Position numbers and translations under genes: made by a program. Shown here in pieces: positions 16,450 through 25,587 of a DNA stretch of 64,000 nt (position 1 is the first letter of the stretch; every line of letters starts with the position of its first letter). The notes under the pieces were generated by a model. That model was not told where the DNA came from. It saw only the letters and a program-made list of their open reading frames with translations, and did no database searches. The DNA is from Dehalococcoidia bacterium (lineage in GTDB: Bacteria > Chloroflexota > Dehalococcoidia > Lucifugimonadales > Lucifugimonadaceae): assembly GCA_022819585.1 (NCBI GenBank), contig JAJEGY010000021.1:1-64000 (forward strand). The letters run 5' to 3'.

Positions 16450-17303
16450 GTGAGAAGAGAGGGTTGTTCGAGGCATCGCCGCGGTCCTGGGGATCGCTTT
16501 GCGATAACTTCCTATTTCTTCAAAAACTTCGAGCGTCGCCGTCGTCGCCAGACCGACGGCCCGGCGTGCGGATTGAGTTTGCATCCCGCACGCCATCACT
16601 TGGTTCTTGCCCCGCGTTGGCGCTCTGGCCTTCCCGCACGACGAAGCGGGATCGGCTTGTGTGGATAGGAGAAGACCTCGTCCAGGCCTTGAACTCCGGT
16701 TTTCATCACATGCTCGACGTTTCGGCGGGGGTCGTTCTTCGCTTCTTCGCACTCGGCGAAAGCGGCGGGCTGCGCCACCTGAGCTTCACCTTTGCGCCCT
16801 CCCCGCGTCATCGTCCCTGTCTCTCCGCGTCTGCGCCTTCCCGTGCGCATCCCTTGCGCGCCGTCTCTGCGCTGAATGGAAGAGGCGGTTCCGACCTTCC
16901 GCGTCGCGTCTCGCATCGTGATTCTGCCGTCGTCTGGCTCGTATTGGGGCTTAAGCAGTACATCGCCCCGCCTGAACCTTGCAGCTACATCCTTCTCCTT
17001 TAACCGTTGTTTACCGCGTCGCTCCATGCAACAAGAGACATTGACGGGCACCGTCGCGATAGGCGCGCAGCGTGACATCGGGCCTTGCGCCTCGGGGTTC
17101 TACACCTCCGGCCTCGGGGCTCTCTGCCTGCTTTCACGCTTCTCATGTGTTCTCCGTCCGCGGTTTCATGTCACTTCAATCGACGATTACTGCCTCCAAG
17201 GGCGCGACCCCGGGCTGCGGCGATCCTCTGGCGTTTCGACCGATGGCCGTCGGCTTGAACGCTTGTTGTTTATTGAAACATGTGTTGGGAGTGTTGTCAA
17301 GTG

Positions 17304-17329
17304 TTGTCTGAACTGGGATTTTTGGGATT
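17304..17329 (+). repeat. Dispersed repeat A, copy 2
   Basis: An exact second copy of the 26-base word at 16097-16122, followed by a G-run and then the same TTGGGATTTTGTTGTTG tail. The tail has therefore been extended once by local duplication. Confidence 0.75.
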
Positions 17330-17410
17330 GGGGGGATTCTTGGGATTTTGTTGTTGTGGATTAGGCGGGGTTGAGATGGGGGAGTCCGTCTGGCCCCGAT
17401 CCACCCCTCG

Positions 17411-17449
17411 CCCTCACCCTGACCCTCTCCCGCCGAGCGGGAGAGGGGA
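17411..17449. repeat. Dispersed palindromic repeat B, copy 2
   Basis: The same hairpin arms (CCCTCTCCCGC/GCGGGAGAGGG) and lead-in as copy 1, in the same orientation and the same order relative to repeat A. Confidence 0.8.
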
Positions 17450-17568
17450 TTTGTTCATAGTTGGAGGAGGATTTAGTTGGGGTTTTGGGGGTGTGGGAAG
17501 GAAGATGTGGTTTTTGGGTGAGTCCATCATTCTGCGAAGGGCGCTTCGCTTCCTTCGTAGCCCCTCCC

Positions 17569-17590
17569 CGGGCCGTTCTCGAACGGCCCC
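17569..17590. repeat. Palindrome GGGCCGTTC/GAACGGCCC
   Basis: A perfect 9-base inverted repeat around TC, inside a CCCCTCCCC...CCCCTAC context. It is another short hairpin word of the dispersed intergenic type; only one copy is in the window. Confidence 0.6.
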
Positions 17591-17812
17591 TACGAGATTG
17601 CCTCCCTGTTGTTCACGGACGGGTCGTGCGGATGGCGTGGTCTGGTGCGTTTGAGGCGACGGATGGGGTGGTGGTTTTCGTGTTGGGTTGTTTGTGGTTT
17701 CCCGCCTCGGCGGGCATCCCCGCGGTCTCTGTTGTCGTTCTTTTTTGGGCTCGCCCGCGCCCCCTTCGCTTTGCGAAAGGGGCGTGACCCCGCCCATTCC
17801 CCTCCACCATTG

Positions 17813-17837
17813 GGTTCCTGCTTTCGCAGGAATGACG
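17813..17837. repeat. Dispersed palindromic repeat C, copy 2
   Basis: Hairpin TTCCTGC-TTTC-GCAGGAA followed by TGACG. Compared with copy 1, one C-G pair has become T-A on both arms, so the stem is preserved while the sequence changed. This argues that the folded form mattered. Confidence 0.7.
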
Positions 17838-17914
17838 TGTAGGGGACACAGAAATGACGGGGTGGTTAGAATGGGTTTTCGGTTTGGTTGGGTAACAGCG
17901 TCAGGAGATTGGTG

Positions 17915-18271
17915 ATGGCTCAGGTTTGGATCGATATTGAGGATAATGACAACTGCGGGTATTTCCCGATGCAGACTTTTGAGGTTCGGGGAATTGAGAG
18001 GGTTGCTTCGAGTGTTGTTTTGGACTCGCACGCGAATGTTGAGGGCAGGTGCCAGGTTGTGGGTTGGTCGGATGATGGGGTTTGCGAGGTGAGGGTTGTG
18101 GCAGTCGGTGATTCTGGTGCTGGGGAGTCGGTTCTGGTTTACGGGGGCAATCATGGGATTCGGCTACGTTCCTACAAGATCGGTGGTGAGTGGTCGTTGT
18201 TTTCGCCGGAGGAGTTTGGGGAACCGTACATGTTGCTTCCGTCGTTGGTTGAAGTGGAATTCATCGGATAG
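17915..18271 (+). CDS. Hypothetical protein, 118 residues
   Basis: I recognise no family. The protein starts MAQVWIDIEDNDNCGYFPM, is acidic and beta-rich, and has no signal peptide or membrane helix. The ATG at 17915 is preceded by CAGGAGA, better than an in-frame start 27 bases upstream. Base usage (G/T-rich coding strand) resembles the neighbouring respiratory genes, which supports it as real. It lies after the repeat region and before the promoter of the act cluster. Confidence 0.55.
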   Translation: MAQVWIDIEDNDNCGYFPMQTFEVRGIERVASSVVLDSHANVEGRCQVVGWSDDGVCEVRVVAVGDSGAGESVLVYGGNHGIRLRSYKIGGEWSLFSPEEFGEPYMLLPSLVEVEFIG

Positions 18272-18315
18272 CGGAATAGTTGCTAGAATGCGTGATTCGT
18301 GGCATGAATTGCGCG

Positions 18316-18345
18316 TTGACAGTGACGCGCTGACAGAAATAAGAT
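18316..18345 (+). promoter_or_regulatory. Near-consensus promoter of the act/ccm cluster
   Basis: TTGACA (18316-18321) and TAAGAT (18340-18345) are 18 bases apart, the best sigma-70-type match seen in the window. The transcript would start about 110 bases before the small membrane protein at 18463 and read through the ACIII and cytochrome maturation genes. Confidence 0.6.
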
Positions 18346-18462
18346 AGATGGTTGCGCGCGGCGAAGACTTGCGCTGCTGGAAAAGATATCGTTTAGCGAG
18401 CAACTGAAGAGATTCCGGCAGGTCGAGAGCGTCTGCCCGTAGATTTAACAAGAGAACGGCGA

Positions 18463-18753
18463 ATGGATCCACAACCGCTCAGCCCTTCAGAATGGGCACA
18501 GATAGGCACCGCGCTGAAGTTTCTCTGGGCAGCATTGGGATGTGCCATCGTAGCGGGTTTCAGCCTTCTCACCGCTCACGCGCTGATCACGTCATTGGTG
18601 GATACCAACACGATTCCATCGGGTTGGTCGAACCTTCGGCCTGTCTTCTATTTCATCGGGATCGTTGCAGTCATAGGTGTAATCGTTTGTTTCGTGTTCG
18701 CGGCCATCAACTTGGAGTGGCTCGAAGTGTTGTATCCCAGGTATTGGCAGTGA
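18463..18753 (+). CDS. Small membrane protein preceding the act cluster
   Basis: 96 residues with two membrane helices (about residues 17-43 and 62-84) and a C-terminal amphipathic end, NLEWLEVLYPRYWQ. No family recognised. It is the first gene after the promoter at 18316 and ends 78 bases before actA. It may be an assembly factor or small subunit of the complex. That is inference from position alone. Confidence 0.6.
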   Translation: MDPQPLSPSEWAQIGTALKFLWAALGCAIVAGFSLLTAHALITSLVDTNTIPSGWSNLRPVFYFIGIVAVIGVIVCFVFAAINLEWLEVLYPRYWQ

Positions 18754-18831
18754 TGACAGCTACAATACCGACGAATGATTTGGCCGTACCGTTGCACCGA
18801 CCAGTTAACTCAGGAACTCAGGAGTTGAAGT

Positions 18832-19542
18832 TTGCTTTCAGCGTTGCTTGAGTTCCTACGTGAGAAGCACCGGACGACTCCTGTGTGGTTGAAGGTGCTG
18901 ATACCAGTCCTAGGGGTCGGTTCTCTTGGCGTAGTGGCGGTACTAGGCGCGGTTTTGGCGTTCGTCATCACCGCGTGGCTGGGTCAGCCGATACCGGTTC
19001 TGGGGTTTGATCAATCCATCGAGCAGCCGATTCCCTTCTCTCACACGATCCACGCGGGAACGGGTGTTTACGAGAACTCATTGGGCGACCAGGTGCAGGG
19101 ACTGGGAATGGACTGCACGTTCTGCCATCGCACAGTGACTACGCAAGCGAATGCGGGCATCCCTCCAGTGCAGTTCTGCACGTACTGCCACCAAGTGATC
19201 GGCAAAGACGAGAGCGAGCCATTGACGCAGATCCGCATGTCTGCGGGGATAATCGGCGACGATCCGCAACCGATCAACTGGAGGCGGGTTCACAGGATGC
19301 CGGACCATGTGAGGTTCGTGCATGAGCCGCATGTCAGATATCTGCTGGATCACCCGGACAAGATCACCGGCACCTCAACGGGAACGAACATTGGAGCGGC
19401 GAGTGTATGTTCGACGTGTCACGGCGATGTGGCGTCGATGAAGCGTACGGTTACGCAGGTGGAGCCTTTGAAGATGGGACAATGTGTTAATTGCCACCGC
19501 GACAACAATGCGCCGACGGACTGCGCGTCGTGTCACCACTAG
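18832..19542 (+). CDS. actA: ACIII subunit ActA, pentaheme cytochrome c
   Basis: 236 residues. One N-terminal membrane helix (about 22-45) anchors a periplasmic domain with five CxxCH heme sites at residues 95, 116, 193, 218 and 231 (CTFCH, CTYCH, CSTCH, CVNCH, CASCH). This is the pentaheme subunit of alternative complex III, which oxidises menaquinol and passes electrons to a cytochrome c or directly to an oxidase. Start is a TTG at 18832 with AGGAG eight bases before it. Confidence 0.93.
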   Translation: MLSALLEFLREKHRTTPVWLKVLIPVLGVGSLGVVAVLGAVLAFVITAWLGQPIPVLGFDQSIEQPIPFSHTIHAGTGVYENSLGDQVQGLGMDCTFCHRTVTTQANAGIPPVQFCTYCHQVIGKDESEPLTQIRMSAGIIGDDPQPINWRRVHRMPDHVRFVHEPHVRYLLDHPDKITGTSTGTNIGAASVCSTCHGDVASMKRTVTQVEPLKMGQCVNCHRDNNAPTDCASCHH

Positions 19543-19588
19543 ATTTGACTAGAGAAGATAAGAGTAAGACGGGTAAAACCGAGACGAG

Positions 19589-21937
19589 ATGAAGATAAGT
19601 CGAAGAGAGTTCCTAGCGCTAGGCGCGAAAGCGACTGCGGGCACGATGATATTTGCGGCCTGCGGTCTGCCGGAACGCGAACTCATCGTGCAGAGTCCGG
19701 TGGATATGCCGGAGGATCTGGTGCGCGGCGAGGATGCTTGGTACGCGACGACTTGGCCGGACATGCCGGGTGGTGATGGTCTGATCGTGCGTGTGATGCA
19801 GGGTCGTGCGAAGAAGATCGCGGGCAACCCTGACCATCCGGTGAACCGTGGGAAGCAGAGCGCGCGGCACGACGCGGCGATTCAGTTGACGTATCACCCT
19901 GACCGCATCCAAGAACCGATGATGCGTCAGAGCAAGGGCGGGTTGTTCGATCCGATTTCTTGGGCGCGTGCGGAGCAGATTTTGCAGCAATCGGTTGATG
20001 CGGGCAAGGACAACATGTCGGTTGTCACGAACCCGTTAGGCGGGCATCTGGAGTGGGTAGCGATCAATTTCGCGGCGTTGAACGGCGGTCGGCACATCAA
20101 GTTCGATCCGACGGAACAGGGCGTGATGCAGGATGCGATCAGGTTCGTGTATGAGCAAGAGGATCCGCCGTATTACGACATTGCGAATGCGAACACGGTT
20201 CTTTCGATTGGTGCTGACTGGTTGAGCACCTGGCAGTCGTCGGTCGGATATTCGGTGAGGTACGGTGATTTCCGATCCAAGTACGAGCGCGGGTATTTGA
20301 TCCATGCCGAGCCTCGGATGTCGATGACGGCGGCGAATGCGGATCTGTGGTTGCCGGTGATGCCGGGTTATGAGGGCCACTTGGCGATGAGCGTCGCCAG
20401 TGTGATTCTTGAGGAGCGGTTAGCGTCGTCAACGGAGATCGCGCGTTTCTTCAACCAGATTCCAACGGCTTCGATAGTTGGCTTCCGTCCGGAGGACATT
20501 GAGGACACAGTTGGAGTTTCGGCGTACAAGATTCGGAAGGCTGCACGTTACTTTGCGGAGCATCGACCGAGTGTGGCGTTTGCCGGCGGCAGCGCTGGAG
20601 CGCACACGAATGGTCAGTTCAACATCGCGGCTACTCATGCGTTGAACACGCTAGTGGGTGCGGTGGGCGCGGAAGGCGGAGTGAAGTACAACCCGCTTTC
20701 GGCGTTGGACGGTCTGACGGGAAGGTGCAGCGGGGATTCGTTCAGCGATTGGGAAGTAGAGTTGGCGCAGTGGCGTGGCGGGAATGTGCAGACGGTGATT
20801 ATCCGTGGTGCGGATATCGTTCATGGGATGCCGAGCTCTGTGGATGTTGTTGGTGCGATGGACGGAGTTCCGAATGTGATTGGTTTCGGTAGCGTGATGA
20901 ATGACACGCTTGCGAACTGCGATTTGATTTTGCCTGAGAAGACGTTCCTCGAGACTTGGGGATCGACGATACCTGATCCTGCGCCGGGTTACGAGGTTGT
21001 GACGATTCAGCAGCCGGTGATCGGGGATACCGAACTGTTCAGCGGGAATGGGTTGATTTCGGATGCACGCGGTTTCGGGGATGAGTTGCTGAGGCTGGCG
21101 GCTGGCGAACTGGGTGCGGATGACATGGAAGAGCTGGTCAATTCGTCGATCGACCAGTTATACGAGTTGAACCGGGGTTCTGTCTCGGCTCCGAACAGTC
21201 GATTGTTCAGGCAAGGCGTGCTGCAGCGTGGCGGTTGGTGGGACACGAATGGGACGGTGGAGACGCCGGAAGATCATACGCCGCCGAATGTGTTTGATCT
21301 TGAGAGCGCGGTGCACTACTCGAGCACGGATGGCTTGGGCGATGGTGCGGATTTCCATCTGATTCCGTTCTTGTCGAACAGTTTGTATGAGGGTCGTTTG
21401 TCTGCGACGCCGTTTGCGATGCAGAACCCGGACCCGATGAGCAGTGCGGCTTGGGCGACTTGGGCGGAGATCAATGCCCAAGAAGCGGATCATCTCGGTA
21501 TCCGACAGGGCGATGTTCTGTTCATCAAGAGCGAATATGGCGAGATCGAGGCTTTGGCGTATCCAACTCCGGGAGGACGTCCGGGTGTGATCGGTGTTCC
21601 GATCGGGCTTGGGCATGAGAATGGCGGTCGATATGACGAGGGCTTGGGCGCGAACGTGTTGAAGATATTGGCTCCGCAGATTGAGCCTGCAAGTGGATCA
21701 CTTGCTTGGGCAGGGACGCGAGTCAAGGTGGCTCGATCTGGTCGGAAGCGTGAGGTTCCGAAGTTCGAAGGTGAAGTGACGGCGTTCCCGGTTGAGCCTG
21801 GCGTGCCGGTTCTGGTGGTGGCTCCGGGTGAGAGTGCGCACGACGCAGAGATTGCGAACCATCACGAGTACCAGCAGAACTTCTTGCTACCAGACAGCGG
21901 CGAACCCGCAGAGGAAGATGCGGGAGGAGGCCACTGA
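19589..21937 (+). CDS. actB: ACIII subunit ActB, molybdopterin-oxidoreductase-like half
   Basis: 782 residues. A twin-arginine signal (SRREFLALGA) opens the protein, with a cysteine at the end of its hydrophobic core (FAACG), so it may be lipid-anchored. The rest resembles the large subunit of DMSO-reductase-family enzymes (LTYHPDRIQEP, NPDPMSSAAWATWAEINAQEADHLGIRQGD). No N-terminal 4Fe-4S cysteine cluster is visible, which fits ActB, where the fold has lost its molybdenum cofactor. In the characterised Rhodothermus and Roseiflexus/Flavobacterium-type complexes this domain is joined to the iron-sulfur domain. Here it stops 51 bases before a separate iron-sulfur gene. Confidence 0.88.
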   Translation: MKISRREFLALGAKATAGTMIFAACGLPERELIVQSPVDMPEDLVRGEDAWYATTWPDMPGGDGLIVRVMQGRAKKIAGNPDHPVNRGKQSARHDAAIQLTYHPDRIQEPMMRQSKGGLFDPISWARAEQILQQSVDAGKDNMSVVTNPLGGHLEWVAINFAALNGGRHIKFDPTEQGVMQDAIRFVYEQEDPPYYDIANANTVLSIGADWLSTWQSSVGYSVRYGDFRSKYERGYLIHAEPRMSMTAANADLWLPVMPGYEGHLAMSVASVILEERLASSTEIARFFNQIPTASIVGFRPEDIEDTVGVSAYKIRKAARYFAEHRPSVAFAGGSAGAHTNGQFNIAATHALNTLVGAVGAEGGVKYNPLSALDGLTGRCSGDSFSDWEVELAQWRGGNVQTVIIRGADIVHGMPSSVDVVGAMDGVPNVIGFGSVMNDTLANCDLILPEKTFLETWGSTIPDPAPGYEVVTIQQPVIGDTELFSGNGLISDARGFGDELLRLAAGELGADDMEELVNSSIDQLYELNRGSVSAPNSRLFRQGVLQRGGWWDTNGTVETPEDHTPPNVFDLESAVHYSSTDGLGDGADFHLIPFLSNSLYEGRLSATPFAMQNPDPMSSAAWATWAEINAQEADHLGIRQGDVLFIKSEYGEIEALAYPTPGGRPGVIGVPIGLGHENGGRYDEGLGANVLKILAPQIEPASGSLAWAGTRVKVARSGRKREVPKFEGEVTAFPVEPGVPVLVVAPGESAHDAEIANHHEYQQNFLLPDSGEPAEEDAGGGH

Positions 21938-21988
21938 TCGTTTCGTTGGATGACGCGAAAGCGGAAGCCATGAACGTGGATTGATTAC

Positions 21989-22726
21989 ATGACACTGCAA
22001 CGTGAAAAGAGAGATTACAGCTGGGGCATGGTTGTCGATGTCGACAAGTGCACCGGGTGTCAGGCTTGCGTGCTGGCTTGCCAAGCCGAGAACAACGTGC
22101 CGTTGAACTTGCAGGACAGGTTCGAGCGCGCTCGGGCGATGCAGTGGATACGTGTTGAGCGTTACTGGGAGGGCGAGTTCCCGGACATCAAGGCACGGTT
22201 CATTCCGATCATGTGTCAGCACTGCGAGAATGCGCCTTGCGAGCCGGTGTGCCCTGTTTTTGCGACGTATCACAACAATGAAGGCTTGAATGTTCAGGTC
22301 TACAACCGTTGTGTCGGGACGAGGTATTGCGCGAACGGTTGCCCGTATATCGTTCGTTTCTTCAACTACTGGGAACCGGTGTGGCCTGAGGCTTTCAGGA
22401 ACCACCTGAACCCGGATGTGACGGTTCGCAGTCGTGGAATTATGGAGAAGTGCTCGTTCTGTGTGCAGCGGATACGGCGCGGGGTGCGGAATGCTGAGCG
22501 CGACGGACGGAAAGTGCAGGATGGTGAGATTCAGACGGCATGCACGCAGGCATGTCCGACGGATGCGCTGGTATTTGGGAATTTCAACGACAAGGACAGC
22601 AGGGTGTCGAAGATGAAGGATGACGACCGTCATTACACCTTGCTTCCGCATCTTGCAACGGACCCGAATGTGGTCTATCTAGCGCAGATCGATACTGACA
22701 GGTCGGCAGGTTCATCGCATGGCTAG
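21989..22726 (+). CDS. actB: ACIII subunit ActB, iron-sulfur half (separate gene)
   Basis: 245 residues with four cysteine groups: C21, C24, C27 and C31 (CTGCQACVLAC), CQHCENAPCEPVC, CVGTRYCANGC, and CSFCVQRI...CTQAC. This is the NrfC/HybA/DmsB-type four-cluster ferredoxin subunit. No twin-arginine signal is visible, so it probably travels to the periplasm with its partner, as usual for this class. It overlaps the next gene by eight bases. Canonical ActB carries this domain at its C-terminus. Confidence 0.9.
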   Translation: MTLQREKRDYSWGMVVDVDKCTGCQACVLACQAENNVPLNLQDRFERARAMQWIRVERYWEGEFPDIKARFIPIMCQHCENAPCEPVCPVFATYHNNEGLNVQVYNRCVGTRYCANGCPYIVRFFNYWEPVWPEAFRNHLNPDVTVRSRGIMEKCSFCVQRIRRGVRNAERDGRKVQDGEIQTACTQACPTDALVFGNFNDKDSRVSKMKDDDRHYTLLPHLATDPNVVYLAQIDTDRSAGSSHG

Positions 22727-24146
22727 CGAAGTCATACATACTGCAGGCGCTCACGCGGAAGCGCACGAAGAGGGGCATCACGAGCTCCCGGCGCGTGTCG
22801 ATCCGGATGTGGCGTTGTCTGAGCTTGTCGCGACTACTGAGGCGAACGGCTCGGCGGTGCGGACGTGGGCTTGGATTCTTGGTATTTTGTCGCTGGTGGG
22901 GATCGTATCGTTTGGTGTGAAGGTGGGGATCGAGTGGGGCGATCAGGCGAAGTGGGGTTACACGGCGGCGATTGTGGCGTTCCTGTTCAGCGCGTTTGGC
23001 GGAGCGCCGTTGGTGGCGATTGCGCCGATGATAGCGAAGGCGAACTGGGTACGCCCTGTTGCTCGTTTCGCTCAACTATGTTCGCTGGTTTCGATAGTGA
23101 TCTCGATCTGGATGATCCCGCTAATTTTGAATTTGCCGATGCTGATAGTGGACGGGGCACGTCGGCGGTCGATCTGGTTTGAGGGACCGGATGTTTCGCC
23201 GCATATCTGGGCTGTAGTGGCGTTGACGACGTTGATCATCAGTTCAGTTGGTTTGATCTGGGCGTATGGGATGCCGGACTTTGCGGTGATGCGTGATCAT
23301 GGGACTGGTTGGAAGCAGAGGTTTGGGAATTGGGCGGCTCGCGGTTGGATCGGATCGACGGTCCAGTGGCGAACGATGCGGATGCGTATCGGGATGATGG
23401 GAACGTTGTATTTCTTCACGTTCGTGTTCATTCACTTCATGTTGAGCACGGACTTTGCGATGAGTCTGGTTCCGGGTTGGCGTGATGCGATTTTCCCGAT
23501 GTATCACGCGATCTCGTCGATACAGGCCGGATTGGCGGTGACGGTGATTGGGATTTGGGCGGCTCGGAAGTATCTGGGCTTGGAGAAGTATCTGCATCTT
23601 GACCAGTTCTGGTCGATTGGTCGATTGATGTTTGCGTTCACGCTGCTGTGGGGCTACTTCTTCATCTCGGCGTTCATCGTGTTCTGGTATGGCCGGAGCG
23701 GATCGGACCAGATGTGGATCGATTTCTTGATCTTGGGCCCGTATTTTTGGGTGTTCATCGGGGCGGTGCTGCTCATCTGGTTTACTCCTTGGTGGTGGTT
23801 GATCTGGAACAAGGTTCGGAGGAGCTACAACGGGACGGCTATTGGCGCAGGGTTGATCTTAGCGGGGGTATTCTTGGACCGGGTGAGGTTGTATGTGGCG
23901 GCTTGGTCGGTGCCAGAGGAACGGATACACGAGCGGTTCTTGACGGAGTATCCGGGGACGGTCTATCCGGATGTGATGGACATCTTGATCATGGTTGGCG
24001 CGGTTGCGGCATCGGTGTTGCTGGTGATACTGGCTACTCGAGTGTTGCCGATATTGAGCGTCTGGGATGTTCAGCAGTTCAACCTGCTGTACCGACCTGT
24101 GGACTACATGAAGACGAAGGTATCTTTGATCGGGAAACCTGATTAA
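22719..24146 (+). CDS. actF: ACIII NrfD-type membrane subunit, ActF-like
   Basis: 475 residues and about ten membrane helices with an NrfD/PsrC-like pattern. It has a soluble His-rich N-terminus (EVIHTAGAHAEAHEEGHHELP) and a helix with FISAFIVFWYGRSG. It differs from the quinone-site subunit that follows and best fits ActF, the second NrfD-like subunit. In known clusters actF lies at the end; here it precedes actC. Assignment of F versus C rests on my reading of helix motifs. Confidence 0.75.
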   Translation: MASEVIHTAGAHAEAHEEGHHELPARVDPDVALSELVATTEANGSAVRTWAWILGILSLVGIVSFGVKVGIEWGDQAKWGYTAAIVAFLFSAFGGAPLVAIAPMIAKANWVRPVARFAQLCSLVSIVISIWMIPLILNLPMLIVDGARRRSIWFEGPDVSPHIWAVVALTTLIISSVGLIWAYGMPDFAVMRDHGTGWKQRFGNWAARGWIGSTVQWRTMRMRIGMMGTLYFFTFVFIHFMLSTDFAMSLVPGWRDAIFPMYHAISSIQAGLAVTVIGIWAARKYLGLEKYLHLDQFWSIGRLMFAFTLLWGYFFISAFIVFWYGRSGSDQMWIDFLILGPYFWVFIGAVLLIWFTPWWWLIWNKVRRSYNGTAIGAGLILAGVFLDRVRLYVAAWSVPEERIHERFLTEYPGTVYPDVMDILIMVGAVAASVLLVILATRVLPILSVWDVQQFNLLYRPVDYMKTKVSLIGKPD

Positions 24147-24177
24147 TCTAGACAGGCTACGAGCGCATTAATCCGAT

Positions 24178-25557
24178 ATGCAACAACGGAGAACAATAGA
24201 CCAGATCCACACTAACCGTGTCTTGCTGAACGGTCAGTTGGACACGCCCAAGTGGTGGGCACCGACGGTGATCACTTTGGGGATCATTGTTGCGATCGGG
24301 TTTTTCTTGATCGGGATCATGGTGAACAAGGGTCTGGGTGTGACGGGCTTGTCGAGGCCGGTCTATTGGGGTCTGTTCATCACGACCTTCGTGTTCTGGG
24401 TAGGTATCAGCCACGCGGGGATCATGATTTCGGCGATTTTGCGTTTGTCGCAGGCTGAGTGGCGGCGTCCGGTTACGCGTGCGGCGGAGTTGCTGACGGT
24501 ATTCTCGCTGCTGACGGCGTTGATGTTCCCGTTGATGCACGCTGGTAGGCCTTGGCGGATCATCTACTACATCGTGCCGTATGACTTTGCGCGTGGGATC
24601 ATGCCGAATGTGCGGTCGCCTTTGATTTGGGACCCGGTAGCGATCAGCACGTATCTGACGGGTTCGACGCTGTTCCTCTACATCGCGCTGTTGCCGGACC
24701 TTGGCAACTTGCGGGACAGGACCACGGGTTGGCAGAAGGCGTTCTACACGATCTTGGCGCTTGGCTGGCGTGGGAATCCGAGGCAGTGGAAGTTGCAGAC
24801 GGTGGGTGGGATTTTGCTTTCGGCGCTGATGCTGCCGATCTTCGTTTCGGTTCACTCGATCGTGTCGTGGGACTTTGCGGTCACTCCGGCGGTCGAGGGT
24901 TGGCACTCGACGATTTTTGCGCCTTACTTCGTTATCGGTGCAGTCCACTCCGGTGTGTCGGCGGTGGTTACGATGATGGCGTTGATGCGGTGGTTGTGGA
25001 AGTGGGAGGACTTCATCAGGCCGGAGCATTTCGACGCTTTGGCTAGGTTGCTGATCGTGGTTGCGACGGGTTGGTTGGCGTTCACGTTCCTAGAGCTGAT
25101 CTTTGCGGTCTACGGGTTGGATGCACCAGAGATCGAGTTGCGTGACATGCAGATATTCCAGTGGCCTTGGAACTTGCTGTTCGTGGTGTTCGTGTTCACG
25201 GGCTACATAATCCCGGTTGGAATGTGGCTTCAGAAGAGTGTGCGTAACAACATTGCGTTGATGTTCTGGTCGTCGTTGTTCGTGAACATCGGGATGTGGC
25301 TTGAGAGGTTCATGATCATCGTTCCGGGACTGGCGAGGAAGACGCCGTTCGTTTACACGTGGGAGGCTTATCGTCCGAGCGGGTTGGAGTGGTTCATCCT
25401 GTTCTGGTCGTTGGCATGGGTGACGTTCCTGATGCTGTTGTTCTCGCGCTTCTTCCCGTTGGTGCCGTTGTTCGAGCAGAAAGAAAGTCAGACGTTTGGC
25501 GATTCGATCAAGATCGGTCGTGCGAGAGTGCCTGCGATAGTCCGCGAGGCAGATTAG
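24178..25557 (+). CDS. actC: ACIII NrfD-type quinone-site subunit ActC
   Basis: 459 residues, about ten helices. It has the ActC-typical segments SHAGIMISAILRLSQAEWRRPVTRAAE and MHAGRPWRIIYYIVPYDFARGIMPNVRSPLIWD. These line the menaquinol site and its proton path in characterised ACIII. A short gap separates it from the ActF-like gene, and actD follows 30 bases later. Confidence 0.88.
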   Translation: MQQRRTIDQIHTNRVLLNGQLDTPKWWAPTVITLGIIVAIGFFLIGIMVNKGLGVTGLSRPVYWGLFITTFVFWVGISHAGIMISAILRLSQAEWRRPVTRAAELLTVFSLLTALMFPLMHAGRPWRIIYYIVPYDFARGIMPNVRSPLIWDPVAISTYLTGSTLFLYIALLPDLGNLRDRTTGWQKAFYTILALGWRGNPRQWKLQTVGGILLSALMLPIFVSVHSIVSWDFAVTPAVEGWHSTIFAPYFVIGAVHSGVSAVVTMMALMRWLWKWEDFIRPEHFDALARLLIVVATGWLAFTFLELIFAVYGLDAPEIELRDMQIFQWPWNLLFVVFVFTGYIIPVGMWLQKSVRNNIALMFWSSLFVNIGMWLERFMIIVPGLARKTPFVYTWEAYRPSGLEWFILFWSLAWVTFLMLLFSRFFPLVPLFEQKESQTFGDSIKIGRARVPAIVREAD

Positions 25558-25587
25558 TTTAGTTAGAGGACTGAGGGAACATACGAG

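Larger units (their letters stand above)
16086..17914. other. 1.8-kb gene-free region rich in palindromic dispersed repeats
   Basis: No open frame here looks like a protein; those present are Arg/Pro-rich and overlap on both strands. The stretch holds at least six hairpin-forming repeats, listed separately where clear. Three occur twice in the same order and orientation: a TTGTCTGAACTGGG motif, a CCTCTCCCGC hairpin and an ATTCCCGC-type hairpin. The central 16455-17290 block has no recognised feature; both its strands carry open but non-conserved frames, and it could be a decayed mobile element. I see no transposase, no terminal inverted repeats and no RNA gene. Confidence 0.7.

Noticed and set aside
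16596-17078. 160-residue minus-strand frame in the gene-free island
   Set aside because: Basic, no domain, overlaps other open frames; kept only as part of the unexplained block.
24157-25029. 290-residue minus-strand frame opposite actC
   Set aside because: Arg/His/Pro-rich shadow of the clear membrane protein.
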